Below, one piece after another: positions 37,098 through 49,600 of a stretch of DNA of 64,000 nucleotides. The position numbers and the translations under genes are program-made. The notes under the pieces were generated by a model. The model ran no database searches and was not told the DNA's origin. It saw nothing but the letters and a program-made list of their open reading frames with translations. The stretch is from assembly GCA_037501455.1 (NCBI GenBank), contig CM074855.1, forward strand, positions 55,931,001 to 55,995,000. The letters are read 5' to 3'. Every line of letters begins with the position of its first letter. Within the stretch, counting starts at the first letter, position 1. This stretch comes from Lantana camara. Lineage: Eukaryota > Streptophyta > Magnoliopsida > Lamiales > Verbenaceae.

Positions 37098-39679
37098 TGT
37101 AGCACCCGGAACGCCAGGCACCACATCCCCCGCACTATAGCCCCAATCCACATATGAAACGGACAATCCATACATGAATCACAGCTACAGCGAACGGGAG
37201 ACAATAAAATGACTCAAGGCTAGGCGGGTACCCTCAATTTAAAACCAACCAATATGCAATACAGAGTATTTAAAAGCGGAAGCAATACATTCAATAGATA
37301 CGTATAGGTTCCATATTTATTTATTTACGTATAGATACCAACGTTTACACTATCAATACAATGTCATCCGTCAACAAAATAGACAATAGGGCGATACAAA
37401 ATATCCCAAACCTCTATACAATCAAAATGTGGGAATGAAGTGTGCTAGACCCAAATTTAAAGACCAAATGACTCTAAATTCCCGCCTAGCACGCCCTGCA
37501 AAACACTGAAAAGTTGAGGTGTCAGTCCAACACGGACTGAGCGAGGGGTATAATAAATATAAGCGCACATACATGCAAGCTATAACCTCGGGTAATAATT
37601 TTGGAAAAACAATACAATTTAGTAGGTTAAAAGAGATACTATCGCCCGAGATTACAACTATTCCAATTTCAATTCAATCAATTTCAATTCAATCAATAGT
37701 GGCCCGGCGAGTGGGGCAATTCTCCAACCTTACACCGACTGTGTACAATCAATCAATCAATCAATCAATTATTAGGTGATTAGGTGATCAAGCAATTCAT
37801 TAATGTGCACAATTAGCAGTTTCAATAACGCCTTCTTCCTCCGGGTGATGGTGGGATTGCAAGGCCCCACCATCCAATCAATCTGGGCAGAGGGTACATG
37901 AATCCCTAAGCCCGGAACTCCTTTCCCACCCTAATCTCCTAGGGGGTTCAGGGGTCATCCCAATTTGGTGAGGATAGCTATCGAGTTACCCGTCAGCCCA
38001 TGCTTTCCCGGTTGGCTCGAGTCACTACCCTCGGGCCCACAGTGCAATACAATACTCGCCCAATCAATCAATCAATCAATCAATTTCTTTCAATATTTCG
38101 ATAAAACATTTGAAAACCAATCTCATTGGAAAACTATACGTATAATTATAGGTTTTGGCTTAAAATATCACATAGGGTTGTACGGGTCCTATGTATCTAA
38201 AATTAAACCTCACCTGTCGACCCAAAATACTCCAAGGAAACAGCTCACGGGGCCTGCTCCTCGTCACCAGGAAGCTGGTCTGTGCAAGAAAGACAATTGT
38301 CCGTGAAACACGACTCAAAATGTACCAAATAGGACGAACGGCAAAATGTGACGAAGCGACGAGAAAAATGCAATGTACCATGAAAATATTTGGTTTCAAC
38401 AGGTAATCAATCATATAAAAGCAATTAGGGGTCAAAGAAGCCGTCCGAACGAGGTGCGGAAATTTTAAATTTATGCAGTGAATTTCGCACCCTTTCTGGA
38501 CTATGGGAACGGCCGTTCCGGCCTTCCCTTGAAAATGGGAAGGGCCGTTCCCATGGCTCAGAAAACGCGCGCCAGCGCTTTTCAAAATATAAAACGCATT
38601 CGGCTGGGAATGGTCGTTCCGGCTCACAGGCCAAAGAGGGAACGGCCGTTCCCAGTCTCGCTGGCCTGAGTCTCAGCATCATGGGAACGGCCGTTCCAGT
38701 TTTGAACTGGAGCTGGGAAGGGCCGTTCCCAGAATACGTGAGCAAAATATGCAGAGTAGAAAAACAGAGCAGCCATGGAGAAGCCTCAAACAACCACAAA
38801 AATGGATGCAAACCATGTTCCAATGCAAATATTAAACACAATAAATATGCTAACATGTATATATATCAACAATAACTCATAAAAACATATGATCCCAAGT
38901 TAGATCATCAATATTCACTCATTTGAAACCCATTCACTCCAACATGCTTCAAGTCCATAAATCACAAGATATATGCCTCAAACTCATGCTTAATGACCAC
39001 AATAAATTTTCCAACAACCAATACACACTTCATTCAATGCACAACAAAGCCCTAGATAACCTATAATTTCAATAAAATCATTCATTCACCATATTTACCT
39101 CAAGAGAAAGAAATGGAAGAAGAGATGATGAAAGGATGTTGATGATGCTCCAAATATCACAAATCCCACACAAATTGATGCTCAAGTGATGAAATCTCCC
39201 AACTCCAATCAAGGGTTTTTGGTTCGGTTGAAATGGGAAGCAAATGGAGCAAAGATGATATTGTGTGTATGAAGGAAGAAGCAAATGGTACGTGATATGC
39301 TCCCAAGAAGAGAAAAGAATTGGCCAATTTTGCAATTAAATCCCTTGAAAAGATAAGTTAAGCAATTGAGTCCAAATCCCCTTTTAAAATAATCAATTAG
39401 GTCCAATTCAATTAGATCCCATATGCATGAAAATGATCAATTAAGGACATAAAGGAAATAAATCACGTTCGAGAAAATATTTCACATTACAATCACATTC
39501 GATAATTTTGAAAAATATGATATGATATGAATTTTCAATAAAATAACAAGAATGTAATTTTTATAAAAAAAATGTCATGTTATGGAAAATTAGAGAAATG
39601 GACAATTAATAGTTAAATTACAACTCTCAAACGCACACGTGTCGTTCATACCTGAATTGCCGAAAGCTGGGGCGTTACA
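37098..39679 (-). repeat. Element 3 LTR (5' LTR in element sense)
   Basis: This LTR is 2,582 bp and equal in length to the left copy. Substitutions were seen near 38614, 38690, 38765, 39324 and 39580. It contains the same stem-loop, microsatellites and palindrome cluster. Confidence 0.95.
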
Positions 39680-42565
39680 TTTATGAAGTACCAGTTCGTA
39701 AAATTGAAGTACTGAAAACAAAAATTGAAGTATTGTTGCATTTAACATAGAGTATGAATATTCGAAAATAAGGTGTTCCAACACAATACGATTATTAGAG
39801 CCTTAAATTGAGATTCAGTGAAACCTAGGTGTCTATTCGTAAAGGGCGAAGTATGATTATCCGATAACAAGGTGTTCATCGGATATTTCGAAACAAGGAG
39901 TGTCATCGCTTCAAAAGTATTAATTCGTAAAATTAGGATATATAAATGCATAGGAAGGAGAAATAACTTAAAAACATTTCATAAAGATGAAATCTCTACA
40001 TATATTGTTAGAAACACTTGTAATTACGAGAAAGTGATTAAATATTTCGGGAAAACATAAGTTCAAATTTGATCCCAACTTAATATTACAAAGTATTAAA
40101 TCATAAGTCGAATAATGAAGAACGAGAGGGTCATTATTTTTGAATTATCAGTTCGTAAAATTGATGTACTGAAAACATAAATTGAAGTATTGTTGCATTT
40201 AACATAGAGTTTGAATATTCGAAAATAAGGTGGTCCAACACAATACGATTATTGGAGCATTAAATTGAGATTCAGTGAAACCTAGGTGTCTATTCGTAAA
40301 GGGCGAAGTATGATTATCCGATAACAAGGTGTTCGTCGGATATTTCGAAACAACAAGTGTCATCGCTTCAAAAGTGTTAATTCGTAAAATTGGGATATAT
40401 ATATGCATAGTAAGGAGAAATAACTTTAAAACATTTCATAAAGATGAAATCTCTACATATATTTTTAGAAACACTTGTAATTACGAGAAAGTGATTAAAT
40501 ATTTCGGGAAAACATAAGTTCAAATTTGATCCCAACTTAATATTACAATGTATTAAATCACAAATCAAATAATGAAGAACGAGAGGGTTATTATTTCTGA
40601 AGTATCAGTTCGTAAAATTGAAGTAATGAAAAACATAAATTGAAGTATTGTTGCATTTAACATAGAGTTTGAATATTCGAAAATAAGGTGTTCTAACACA
40701 ATACGATTATTGGAGCATTAAATTGAGATTCAGTGAAACCTAGTTGTCTATTCGTAAAGGGCGAAGTATGATTATCCGATAACAAGGTGTTCATCGGATA
40801 TTTCGAAATAACGAGTGTCATTGCTTCAAAAGTATTAATTCATAAAATTGGGATATGCATATGCATAATAAGGAGAAATAACTTAAAAACATTTCATAAA
40901 GATAAAATCTCTACATATATTGTTAGAAACACTTGTAATTACAAGAAAGTGATGAAATATTTAGGGAAAACACAAGTTCAAATTTGATCCAAACATAATA
41001 TTACAATGTATTAAATCATAAATCGAATAACGAAGAACGAGAGCGTCGTTATTTCTGAAGTATCAGTTCGGAAAATTGAAGTACTGAAAACAGAAATTGA
41101 AGTATTGTTGAATTTAACATAGAGTTTGAATATTCGAAAATAAGGTGTTCCAACACAATACGATTATTGGAGCATTAAATTGAGATTCAGTGAAACCTAG
41201 GTGTCTCTTCGTAAAGGGCGAAGTATGATTATCCGATAACAAGGTTTTCATCGGATATTTCGAAACGACGAGTGTCATTGCTTCAAAAGTATTAATTCGT
41301 AAAATTGGGATATGTATATGTATAGTAAGGAGAAATAACTTAAAAACATTTCATAAAGATGAAATCTCTACATATATTGTTAGAAACACTTGTAATTACG
41401 AGAAAGTGATTAAGTATTTAGGGAAAACACAAGTTCAAATTTGATCCCAACTTAATATTACAATGTATTAAATCATAAATCGAATAATGAAGAACGAGAG
41501 GGTCATTATTTCTGAAGTATCAGTTCGTAAAATTGAAGTACTGAAAACAGAAATTGAAGTATTGTTGCATTTAACATAGAGTTTGAATATTCGAAAATAA
41601 GGTGTTCCAACACAATACGATTATTGGAGCATTAAATTGAGATTCAGAAAAACCTAGGTGTCTATTCGTAAAGGGCGAAATATGATTATCCGATAACAAG
41701 GTGTTCATCGGATATTTCGAAACAACGAGTGTCATTGCTACAAAAGTATTAATTCGTAAAATTGGGATATGTATATGCATAATAAGGAGAAATAACTTAA
41801 AAACATTTCATAAAGATGAAATCTCTACATATATTGTTAGAAACACTTGTAATTACGAGAAAGTGATTAAATATTTAGGGAAAACACAAGTTCAAATTTA
41901 ATCCCAACTTAATATTACAATGTATTAAATCATAAATCAAATAATGAAGAACGAGAGGGTCATTATTTCTGAAGTATCAGTTCGTAAAATTGAAGTACTG
42001 AAAACAGAAATTGAAGTATTGTTGTATTTAACATAGAGTTTGAATATTCGAAAATAAGGTGTTCCAACACAATACGATTATTGGAGCATTAAATTGAGAT
42101 TCAGTAAAACCTAGGTGTCTATTCGTAAAGGGCGAAATATGATTATCCGATAACAAGGTGTTCATCGGATATTTTGAAATAACGAGTGTCATTGCTACAA
42201 AAGTATTAATTCGTAAAATTGGGATATGTATATGCATAATAAGGAGAAATAACTTAAAAACATTTCATAAAGATGAAATCTCTACATATATTGTTAGAAA
42301 CACTAGTAATTACGAGAAAGTGATTAAATATTTAGGGAGAACACAAGTTCAAATTTGATCCTAACATAATATTACACTGTATTAAATCATAAATCGAATA
42401 ACGAAGAACGAGAGCATCATTATTTATGAAGTACCAGTTCGTAAAATTGAAGTACTGAAAACAAAAATTGAAGTATTGTTGCAATTAACATAGAGTATGA
42501 ATATTCGAAAATAAGGTGTTCCAACATAATACGATTATTGGAGCCTTAAATTGAGATTCAGTGAA
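39680..42565 (+). repeat. 457-bp satellite array, block 4
   Basis: About 6.3 monomers, in phase with block 3 after removing element 3. From about 40118 it parallels 24600-27045 at a constant offset of 15,519 bp. It ends in GTGAA (42561-42565), the target site of element 4. No gene is seen. Confidence 0.97.
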
Positions 42566-43108
42566 TGTAACGCCCCAGTTTTTCAGTTTTAATAATGTGG
42601 CGTATTTGTTATAAATTGCGCAAATTGATTATTTAATTATATGATTAATTGTTTATAAGTGTTTTATTTAATTTAAACTATAAACTATTGTTGCTTTAAT
42701 TCAATTCATTTTATTCTACTTTGATATTTAGTGTTTAATTTCTTAATTAAGGTTTCATGTTACCTTAACTATTTCGGTAATTTTGATAATTAATTTGCAC
42801 ATGTTACTAGTTGGCTTTAAATTCATTTAATATGGAATTTAAGTTTTAGTAATTCATTTATAACAATATAAATTCGTTCATGCGCATGAGTGCTCTATTT
42901 GCGCTTCGTTCATATATGTAATGATATCGGATTGGTATGGAAATTTAATATGTTGTAAATATGTGTGTTATGAACATGCCTGTATGCTCGGTTTATGTTT
43001 TCGGATTCATTTGACGTGCTTATGAATTTAATTTTGATTGTGGAACCAAATCGGGGGCTAACGAGCAATTAGCACACCCTTGGTTCCGAGCGTGATATCT
43101 TGAGCTCG

Positions 43109-43128
43109 GGAATTCGGATTCGAATTCC
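43109..43128 (+). other. GATT-loop palindrome in element 4
   Basis: Arms GGAATTCG and CGAATTCC around GATT, identical to element 2 at 21593-21612. The copy in the right LTR is at 50324-50343. Confidence 0.65.
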
Positions 43129-44385
43129 GTCAACTCCGTTGCCTTCGTATCGACGATTCGGAGACAATGGAACAAGCCTCACACCTTTTTGAAATCATTA
43201 AGACCTCCGAAATTCAACCGTAACGAGCAAACCGTGCAAGAAGAGCTTCTTTGGTTGACTAGTCTCCTTGGTGGGACCCTTTTTACTTAACCAAACCTAA
43301 CCAAGGATTAACCATGACTTATCTACCTAGAGTTAAGCCCTTTCTCTTCCCTTTTAGCTCTGAAAACCGAACCAAACATCTCCTCTCATTGCTGCAACTG
43401 ATCGATATGGAGGAAGAGAAGAAAGGAGAGAAAACCCTAAGCCATTCTTGAGATTTTGAGCTCAAATCTCTTCCCTCCTTCACCAAATCTTCAAGGTATG
43501 AATATCTATGTCTTCTCTACTCTATTATACTTGGTTTCATCTTCTTACAACATGATTTGGATCAGATTTGAGTAGGTTGTGGATTATGAGTTTGGAATGA
43601 ACTTTTAGGGATTTTTGTTCTAGTGACCTATTTGCTTGTATGGCTGATTTTCTTGCTTATTCATGATCATATGAGCTTGTTTCTTGGCTTATTTCTTTCC
43701 TAACTGATAGTATATGATGTTATGAGGATTTCATCTCTTGCTCCTTTTATAAAATTTTGAGATATGGAGCTCCAAACTTGATGTTCAAACTGTTTCCCCT
43801 GTTTTCGAACTGCTGTGTGAGATTTGGTGTTGTTGCATGATCATATGGCCTCCATTTCGTGTGAAAATGCATGGAGTTGATGTACACTCATTGTTCTATA
43901 TGTTAGAATTCATGCTTTAAGTATTTGGTTCCATTTGAAGCCTCAAAACCGCAAGACATGGCCTGTTCTTATGCATGATCTTTGACAGAATTGTTGCTGT
44001 TGAGTTTGGTAACTTGTTGGTCCTTCTAATGTGCTTTAAATTGTACCATTTTGCATATATATGATGTATATTAGTTGTTTGGTATGTTAGCATGCAATCC
44101 CCAAAGTTTCAGATCCAAATTCAAGCCCTAAGTACTTGATCAAGGCATGATAGAATCATTAGGGCTCATATGTCCGATTGTAGCGACCCAGTTTTGTTTC
44201 ATGGATTCGATGATCTTAACGTGTGATTTAGCCTTTGCAATCTAAATGAAAAATGTTCATAACATGCCAAATATGTCGTATATAAAGTTTCAGAGCATTT
44301 CGAGTTCATTTGGTATGTTTTTGGATTGAGTTTGTAAGGGATCAGTTTTGCCGGTTTAACTCTGTGAACGCCCAAGTTCTGTACC

Positions 44386-44510
44386 GTGACACCCCCGTGT
44401 CTCATTTACTCATAAGAGTGAGACACGGGCGTGTCACACCTACTGGGCAGCTCTGTACTGAGCCACGCCCGTGGCTCAGTTGGGCTAGGGTTGGTGATAC
44501 CCCCGTGTCC
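44386..44510 (+). repeat. CCCGTG palindrome cluster in element 4 LTR
   Basis: GTGACACCCCCGTGTCTC (44386-44403) and GAGACACGGGCGTGTCAC (44420-44437) are complementary to each other with one mismatch and could form a 52-base hairpin. A separate palindrome at 44459-44478 has arms TGAGCCACG and CGTGGCTCA around CC. A fourth partial copy lies near 44496-44510. The right-LTR copies are 7,215 bp further on. Function unknown. Confidence 0.75.
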
Positions 44511-45290
44511 CTTCCCCTGTGCAGTCCGTGTTGCTTCCTTTTCGGGTTTTGATTTGTTTCACCTCTTGAATGGTTTTATCTCCTTTTATGTTGAACTATG
44601 AACTTGTTTTACTATATGTTAGGAGTAATGTGGTTTAATTTCATGGCATTTGGATGTGCTATAGGCATGCTTTTACTTGATGCCGTTTATGTGTGTTTAT
44701 ATGTCGCTTATGAATCGCATCACTTATTTTCTATATCATATGACTTCTTCTTGTTATCAAACCTTGGATATATGCTATGTTATGTAATATGAAGTATGTG
44801 GTAGCATTATGGAAGAGCTTGAACATGTTCTATGCTCCTATTTGAGTTCTTGAAATAAATTGATTGCACATATGAATTGAAGAATTTGAATGATTTATGA
44901 TCGAACAAGTGAATGAATTGGTTATATGATTTTCGTGACTTAATATGATCTTTATGCCTTCATATCATGATTGTGCATTGCCGTGCGTCATATATGGTTC
45001 ATTAAGAGTCTTGAGCCTCACGAACACGTCTTGTGGTCTTTTGTACAGTTTGTCTCCAGGGTGGAGAGCTTTTGATTGTTCAGGCACTTGGTGCTCGATC
45101 CTTGTTTCATCACGGTTCAGGTGAGGGTGGTTTTCGTTTTAGCTTTGTAACAAACCCTACAACCCTTATGTGAAAAGCTTTGGCCAAAACCTTATGATTA
45201 TATATATATATTTGGTTTTCAAATGAAGTTATCGAGTAAATCCTTCTGAATTATGCGTATGAGCGTATAACTTAAAAATGGTTTTGTAAT

Positions 45291-45369
45291 GAGGCTATGC
45301 TCCAAACCGTGTGTCTTCATGCTAGCTACGGATTCGGATGACACGGAGAGGTACGTATATAGCATATGC
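45291..45369 (+). other. 79-bp block conserved among LTR families (element 4)
   Basis: Same length and nearly the same sequence as 8229-8307 (reverse strand) and 56054-56132 (reverse strand). It ends in TATAGCATATGC. A second copy is at 52506-52584. Confidence 0.7.
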
Positions 45370-46127
45370 CGAATTACACGGTAAGGTATGATTTCTTATA
45401 GTATGTATTGATCGAGTAAACCCTTTTCAAATGATTTATGAATTATGGTATGTACTTATGATTGTTATGTTTTGGCGAGACACATTTATTACTTATTACT
45501 TAACGGGCCCCGGGACTTAGTATATGTGGCTAACCGGGGAAGCAAGGGCTGACGGGGATCTCATATACTAGTCCCAACCAAACTACGGTGATACCGGCCC
45601 TCGCTAGGAGGTTTAGCGGGGAATGGGAGCTGAGTGCCATCTGGGGAGTCATGTAACCCCTTTTGGTCAGTGATCGGGTGGTCGGGCCTTGCAAACCCAC
45701 CACCAACCCGGAGGAAGAAGGTTGGAACTTATTTATGATTGAAAATGATTGACTGATTGATTATTGATTGATAGGCACTGTGCGGGAAGGCCGGGAATCG
45801 GATTGCCCAAACAAATATATTTAGGACATGACATGATTTATGGTCTGCATGTATTATGATATATTGCATGATCGCCTAATTAATATATTATTGATATTTG
45901 TCGTACACGGTCGGAGTTTGGTTGGAGATTGTGCACGCTCACTCGCCGAGCCTTATATTTATGTATGATTTATGATTGTATTGAAACTAATATGTTTTAG
46001 TCGTAAAATCCGAGCGTTGTTTATCATTCTCTTGCCCTTTTAGGAACTAATTTCAAACAAAACCTTGTTCGGAATTTATGATTTGCATGTGCATGTTTCT
46101 ATATATATGTATATCGCTCCTGCTCAC

Positions 46128-46146
46128 TCAGTCTTCTAGAGACTGA
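46128..46146 (+). other. Conserved LTR stem-loop, element 4 left LTR
   Basis: Seven-base arms TCAGTCT and AGACTGA enclose a 5-base loop, about 450 bp before the LTR end. The right-LTR copy is at 53343-53361. Confidence 0.65.
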
Positions 46147-46606
46147 CCCTCTCCCTCCCCAACACTTTAGTGTGTAGGTTTGGCTTTGGAGTTCGAGCTA
46201 GGCGGAGGTGTTTGGAGTCTTTAAGTGATCGAGTTAGTTTAGGAGAGTCCCTGCACTCATTTATGTATTGGAATTATGTATGATTCGTTCTATTATTTCA
46301 TGAACTTGAATAATTATGTAATTGTTATTGAATTGTTTTTACTGGGTTTTGTTATGATTTAAAAGAGGCCTGAAGAGCCCAAATTCCGTTTATGGTTTGT
46401 ATGACTGAACTTTGGCTTTGCTATGCATTATACTTCGTGGATTGGTTTTCATTGCAGGGTCTAGCTCCGCCTGGCTTAGGAGGGTTTTATGTTTGTCTCC
46501 CGTTCGCTATGGTTTGATATGGGTGCGGATTAGCTGTTTCGTTACTCGTGTTGAGCCATAGTGCGGGGGATGTGGTGCCTCACGTGCGGGGTGCTACATC
46601 CTTAAG

Positions 46607-46620
46607 TGGTATCAGAGCCC
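46607..46620 (+). promoter_or_regulatory. tRNA-iMet primer-binding site, element 4
   Basis: TGGTATCAGAGCCC, 8 bp after the 5' LTR. It is followed at once by a hairpin (46619-46634) with arms CCGGTT and AACCGG around GCAA, as in element 3, and by the leader motif at 46663-46680. Confidence 0.92.
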
Positions 46621-49600
46621 GGTTGCAAAACCGGTGTTCTTGAGTCGTGTTTGAGTCAGTCTAAGTCGAACGGCATAGGGACTACGTGATATTGTGTGCT
46701 TTGCATCGATCTTGAATATGGAATTTGGTTTCTCTTAAGAATTTTGTTGAATCACTTGTTGCATCTTATACGGATTCTTCTCTTTCGTATCGAATATGTG
46801 TCATGAGCATGCACTAATCGCATGCATCTATTCTTGAAGTAAGTTGTGATTTATAGGTTATAAAGATGATATCAAACCACGGCCAAGTTCTATGATCCCA
46901 ACAATCTATTACAATTCCTTCGGAGGCACGGAAGATAGGAAGGATGCCCGGGGAGGAATGTGAAGAATGCTAGTTGTGTGGCTTTGTAGACTGAGTTGCA
47001 ATTAACGGTTGGGATTCAGAATGGGAGGTTCGACCTTGGCGATGCGATAGCAGAGGAACATTTGGGGGAATAGGAATAGGAGTTAATCAAGGAATGGTTG
47101 TGACTCAGAAGAATAACTTATGTGAATCCACTACTTGAAGTGCAGTAATTGGATTCAACAGGATCGTGCAACCTAAGGAATGAAGGGAACAAAACCTTGA
47201 AGATATATTGGTCCCGGATTTGGATCATGGAAGAGGTACTAGAAATTAAGAGGAGTAGAGATAACAGGGGTCCGGTAGAGGTTATGGATCAAGGGTCTAC
47301 AAAGAAGGACTTCGAATTAAGCCTAGTGATTAGAAGTCGGGTTCTAGAAGGCAAGCATTTGGGTAAACACGAATAGAGGGAAGGTGGCGATATGGAGAAC
47401 AGGATTTGAGTTCATTGTCCAAATCCCAGCTGAATTGTCATGTTGTGAGGTTAAATTGGAAGATATGGAGCAACAAATGGAAACGAGAAAGAGAGGAAAC
47501 CATGCGCTCAAGTAGAAGCAATTGGAGGTGAATTAAATCCACAAAGGATAAGCGCGGAATTCTTGATTGAGGTGACGATTAGAAGTAAAGGTCGAATTTT
47601 GAGAAAAAGTTGGATACTAACTCTGGGGACGTGGAAGAATTAAGGATTAAGGAATTGCAATCTCGGATAGTGGAAGATACAAGTGATGGACTCATGGAAA
47701 ACTTGAAGACCGTGGGAAAGGCAAGGGATAATCACCAAGTCAAAGTAACCTCGGGATTGGAGGAACGAGGAAAAGCTACCGAGCTAACTACTTATCACCT
47801 TGGTGACAGGTTCTAAAACATTCATAGCATGTGCATCATATTTTGCATTAATTGTTTATTCTTTTCACCTTATGTTTATCCGTGCATTTCTAATTGGTTT
47901 TGTTACGCTATTGTGTTATATAACTACGTGATGTAAACGTGACCCATGCATTGTCATTTTAACCCAACATGCATTTTAGTGTTTACTCGATAGGAAGTCC
48001 TTTCGTCTCAACTATCAAGTATCAGTTCAATCGAACTGCATCTGAGTTATGAGGAAGAGAAATAATAGGATGACATTAGAAGGAAGGTGAATTTGGGAAA
48101 TAAGAACTCCCATTAAGGGATAGGTTCACGGAAACGAGAATTCAGAAGGAGAAGTGAAACCAGAGTTCCAGACAAGAATAAGGAAGGGGTTTCGGACATC
48201 AAGAGAACTGGGGAAGGAATTGAAAGGCCAAATCCTTGATTTCTATGTCAGTTAAACTTCACCTAATGGGATTTACTCATCGAGAATTTCGATAAAAGAA
48301 GAATCAATGGAGTTCAACCCGGGACAACAGAAATTTAAGGGGGAGAGCACGACCGAAGAACAAATTGGACGATTGAAAAGGTGCTCGAAGAAATAATTTT
48401 AGTGGGAATGACGAAATTACAAATTAAGGAAGACCTGGAAGTCCTATTAGTGATGATCGGAGATAACTAAGGTGGCGTGAATGGTTAAGTGTTACGAGGA
48501 GAACTAAGTTATTAAATTCGGGTTGAAGTCCATCATTAGGAATGAAGGAAATGGTTTGGAGAATATTCTTATGTGTAGAATATGGATCTGGGGATAACAA
48601 AATTATTATGGAGTTTCTGTGAACCCTAAGTCAGAATTGACAAGAGAGAGAGTCGAATCCAGTTAGCATATAATGAAATGATGGCGATCCAGAGTAATCC
48701 AATAAAGTACAAAGGGGGTTCAATAATGACAATATTATCAAGTCTTCGGTTAGTCCCACGATAATCCGGAAGAAACCAAGTCGGAGAAGGTGATCATTGG
48801 AGGATTTACATCGAACTTCAAGAGTCATCAAGAACATTTTATCTTCGATTCAAGAAATGTGGAGCTAGATGCCAAGTATAAACCTAAGGGGTCAAAGGGA
48901 ATGAATGGATACCAGGAACGGAAGATGGAAAAAGGATTCGTGTTAAGGTAGATCCTAATGACGAATATCTCAAGGTAGGGATTGAATCGTCAAGGTGGTC
49001 AGGGGTAGTTATTCTCGAGGGTATTTTAAACTTCGATATGAGTAAGATAGTAGCTATGGACCTAACTTCGAGACGGGTGGTCTAAGGGCATTCGGGAAGT
49101 TAAATTCGGGTAATTAAAAAGAGTTGGTTGGGCGAATGAGGATTGGGGGAAATGGTGAAAACTGGAAGCGGTACAAGTCAAAAAGGGGGTCCAAGAGTAT
49201 GATCCTTAAAGGATTTATCAATAGCTTCACCGGGGAACCCTGAAGAGGTCCAAGACAAGCTGGACACTGAGTTACATTCAGGACAGATCATATCTTGGAC
49301 AACGACAATTCACACTTTGAAATTTTGCAACAACGGTGAACGGTACTTATAGCATTCATGATACATGCATCCATGCAAATTTAACTTTTATAATTTTATG
49401 TTAGGTGCTTTGATCTGTAATGTGTTGAATTACTTGGAGTAATTGAATATCAATATGGGAGACAATTATTACTTGCTTTGGGTGCCTTACGTGATTTTAA
49501 ATTTGGTTTTGTGTGAGTTGCTTGGGAGTATTGGAGACTTCCTTGCTTTATTTTCGGTTAAGAGATGGGGATTCTCTTATTTTTGTTTGAGAGACGGGGT

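Larger units (their letters stand above)
29651..39679 (-). mobile_element. Element 3: intact Tekay/Del-like chromovirus retrotransposon
   Basis: Complete element of 10,029 bp with target-site duplication TTTAT (29646-29650, 39680-39684) and 2,582-bp LTRs. It has an initiator-Met tRNA primer-binding site, a single uninterrupted 1,526-residue gag-pol frame and a polypurine tract immediately after the stop region. The LTRs differ at about five positions. Domain order protease, reverse transcriptase, RNase H, integrase, chromodomain is that of Ty3/gypsy chromoviruses. Clade assignment to Tekay/Del rests on sequence flavour and long LTRs. All parts needed for transposition appear present, so it may be active or have been so very recently. 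It could also serve elements 1 and 4 in trans (inference). Confidence 0.96.
42566..46598 (+). repeat. Element 4 5' LTR
   Basis: 4,033 bp, from TGTAACGCCCC to GGGGTGCTACA. Features include the GATT-loop palindrome (43109-43128), an LTR-start-like sequence inside (44179-44196), a CCCGTG palindrome cluster (44386-44510), the 79-bp conserved block (45291-45369) and the conserved stem-loop (46128-46146). No gene is seen; frames of up to 80 codons occur identically in both LTRs and show no domain. Confidence 0.95.
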
